Shown here: positions 63,488 through 64,000 of the stretch, piece after piece | Position numbering within the stretch: the stretch's first letter is position 1 | Layout: the number at the start of each line of letters is the position of its first letter | From: a virus | DNA: 64,000 nucleotides | Strand: one strand, 5' to 3' | IMG/VR virus record: IMGVR_UViG_3300020442_002701 | Coordinates: 1-64,000 of that record | The notes under the pieces: model-generated | Seen by the model: the letters and a program-made list of their open reading frames with translations, nothing else | Databases searched by the model: none | What the model was told of the DNA's origin: nothing | Program-made: the position numbers and the translations under genes

Positions 63488-63784
63488 TTACTTTCTCCTA
63501 CGAGTTGACTTATTCATAGCCTGAACTCTTCTACTTGCGGGATTGGTTCTTTTTGTCCTTTTTGTTTTCCTAATAAGCCTTTTACCTAAACGTGCTTTCA
63601 TACGTTTGATATTTGCTCTCTTTTTAGGATCAATCCTAGCATAACATTGTCCTGGAACTGAAACTATACGGCCATGCCTGACACCGCCCACGCATCTATA
63701 TTTGCGGACTACGTCTTTACCTTTTCTAGCCCAGGTAAGACCTTCATCGATTTCGTCGTTAGATGTGATCTCTCTTAGTAGCAT
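63488..63784 (-). CDS. basic virion-associated protein, copy 2 of tandem pair
   Basis: 98 residues: tag MLLREITSNDEIDEG, then LTWARKGKDVVRKYRCVGGV, RHGRIVSVPGQC and a strongly basic tail (KRMKARLGKRLIRKTKRTKR). Paralogue of the 63032-63487 product without its central helical part. Function unknown. Confidence 0.65.
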   Translation of the reverse strand: MLLREITSNDEIDEGLTWARKGKDVVRKYRCVGGVRHGRIVSVPGQCYARIDPKKRANIKRMKARLGKRLIRKTKRTKRTNPASRRVQAMNKSTRRRK

Positions 63785-63835
63785 GTACTTATTTATTAAT
63801 TTTTTGGAGTGTATATTGTATCTTGGAGGGGACTA

Positions 63836-64000
63836 TTAGCTTGGAAAGTTATTTATTACAACTATAATTGTAGATAATAACCCTGTAATAATAGTCGCTG
63901 TTGCACCAAACATCACCTTAATCATTGTTTTATTACCGTGTGTAATATCATGATGAATGTGTTCAACTTTCTCTTCGATCTTAGTCAAACGATTATCAAG
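63836..64000 (-). CDS. small coiled-coil/membrane protein, 5' end outside window (holin/XhlA-like)
   Basis: 54 codons visible up to the window edge. LDNRLTKIEEKVEHIHHDIT (heptad helix) is followed by one membrane segment (MFGATATIITGLLSTIIVVI) and NNFPS. Coiled-coil-then-helix is the layout of XhlA/holin-like phage proteins. The start lies to the right of the window. Confidence 0.55.
   Translation of the reverse strand, partial: LDNRLTKIEEKVEHIHHDITHGNKTMIKVMFGATATIITGLLSTIIVVINNFPS

Noticed and set aside
1-64000. CRISPR arrays, insertion sequences, integrase or attachment sites
   Set aside because: No regularly spaced direct repeats, transposase or integrase motifs were seen; this argues for a lytic phage genome rather than a prophage or island.

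Overview
The window is part of an AT-rich, densely packed genome of a large tailed phage of the T4-like marine myovirus type. Evidence for this includes long virion adhesion proteins, T4-type late promoters (TATAAATA and one-base variants), phage-type DNA ligase, NrdA/NrdB with a glutaredoxin, UvsE, ClpP, an Hsp20-like chaperone, a PD-(D/E)XK exonuclease, ATGA/TAATG start-stop overlaps and several tRNAs. No photosystem genes are seen. The phage carries a two-piece (circularly permuted) tmRNA whose tag, ANDNYAPEMALAA, is of the alphaproteobacterial ANDN...ALAA type, plus ribosomal protein bS21 and a PcyX-like bilin reductase. I infer an alphaproteobacterial marine host, possibly SAR11-like, rather than a cyanobacterium; the host is not proven by the sequence.

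Layout, left to right (most genes on the minus strand, so transcription runs right to left). 1-10260: two huge adhesion/tail-fibre genes. 10.3-16.2 kb: A-type Fe-S carrier, UvsE, a sugar module (glycosyltransferase, KdsA, sialyltransferase-like protein) and a QueD-like protein. 16.3-22 kb: structural protein, DNA ligase and two tandem 2OG-Fe(II) oxygenases. 22.0-23.7 kb: an RNA-rich regulatory hub with tRNAs Pro, Ile(UAU), Trp and Asn, a glutamine riboswitch of the Downstream-peptide type with its small basic ORF, and a leader-peptide attenuator before the tRNA operon, next to a class II aminoacyl-tRNA-synthetase-like core. 23.7-34 kb: small genes, an exported polysaccharide lyase, tRNA-Thr, metalloproteases, ClpP, and a Thr-rich exported protein. 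34-40.4 kb: MscS-like protein, nuclease-like protein, a bilin cassette (heme oxygenase, 2OG oxygenase, nitrilase-like protein, PcyX-like reductase), ClpS and Hsp20. 40.5-48 kb: GMP reductase, bS21, lipoproteins, SleB-type hydrolase, thermonuclease, SpeD. 48-54 kb: permuted tmRNA, a Rieske-oxygenase-like protein without cluster ligands, superoxide dismutase, DadA-like dehydrogenase, histone-H1-like protein. 53.5-57.3 kb: glutaredoxin-NrdB-NrdA. 57.3-64 kb: tail spike, exonuclease, NifU-like protein and a row of virion/prohead-type proteins sharing an N-terminal tag, one with a -1 frameshift signal.

How it fits together: two promoter types recur. One is a near-consensus host sigma70 promoter (TTGAC plus a -10 box at 16-17 nt spacing) before accessory and metabolic genes; the other is the T4-like late box before structural and some other genes. 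The metabolic genes converge on nucleotides (NrdAB, GuaC, SpeD), translation rescue and proteolysis (tmRNA, ClpP, ClpS, Hsp20, bS21, tRNAs), Fe-S handling (A-type carrier, NifU), envelope sugars and bilins. The most novel-looking element is the tRNA-operon attenuator at 22372-22552: a 21-codon ORF with five AUA codons lies before a terminator and a tRNA-Ile(UAU)/Trp/Pro operon, with a 9-bp mutually exclusive antiterminator pairing.
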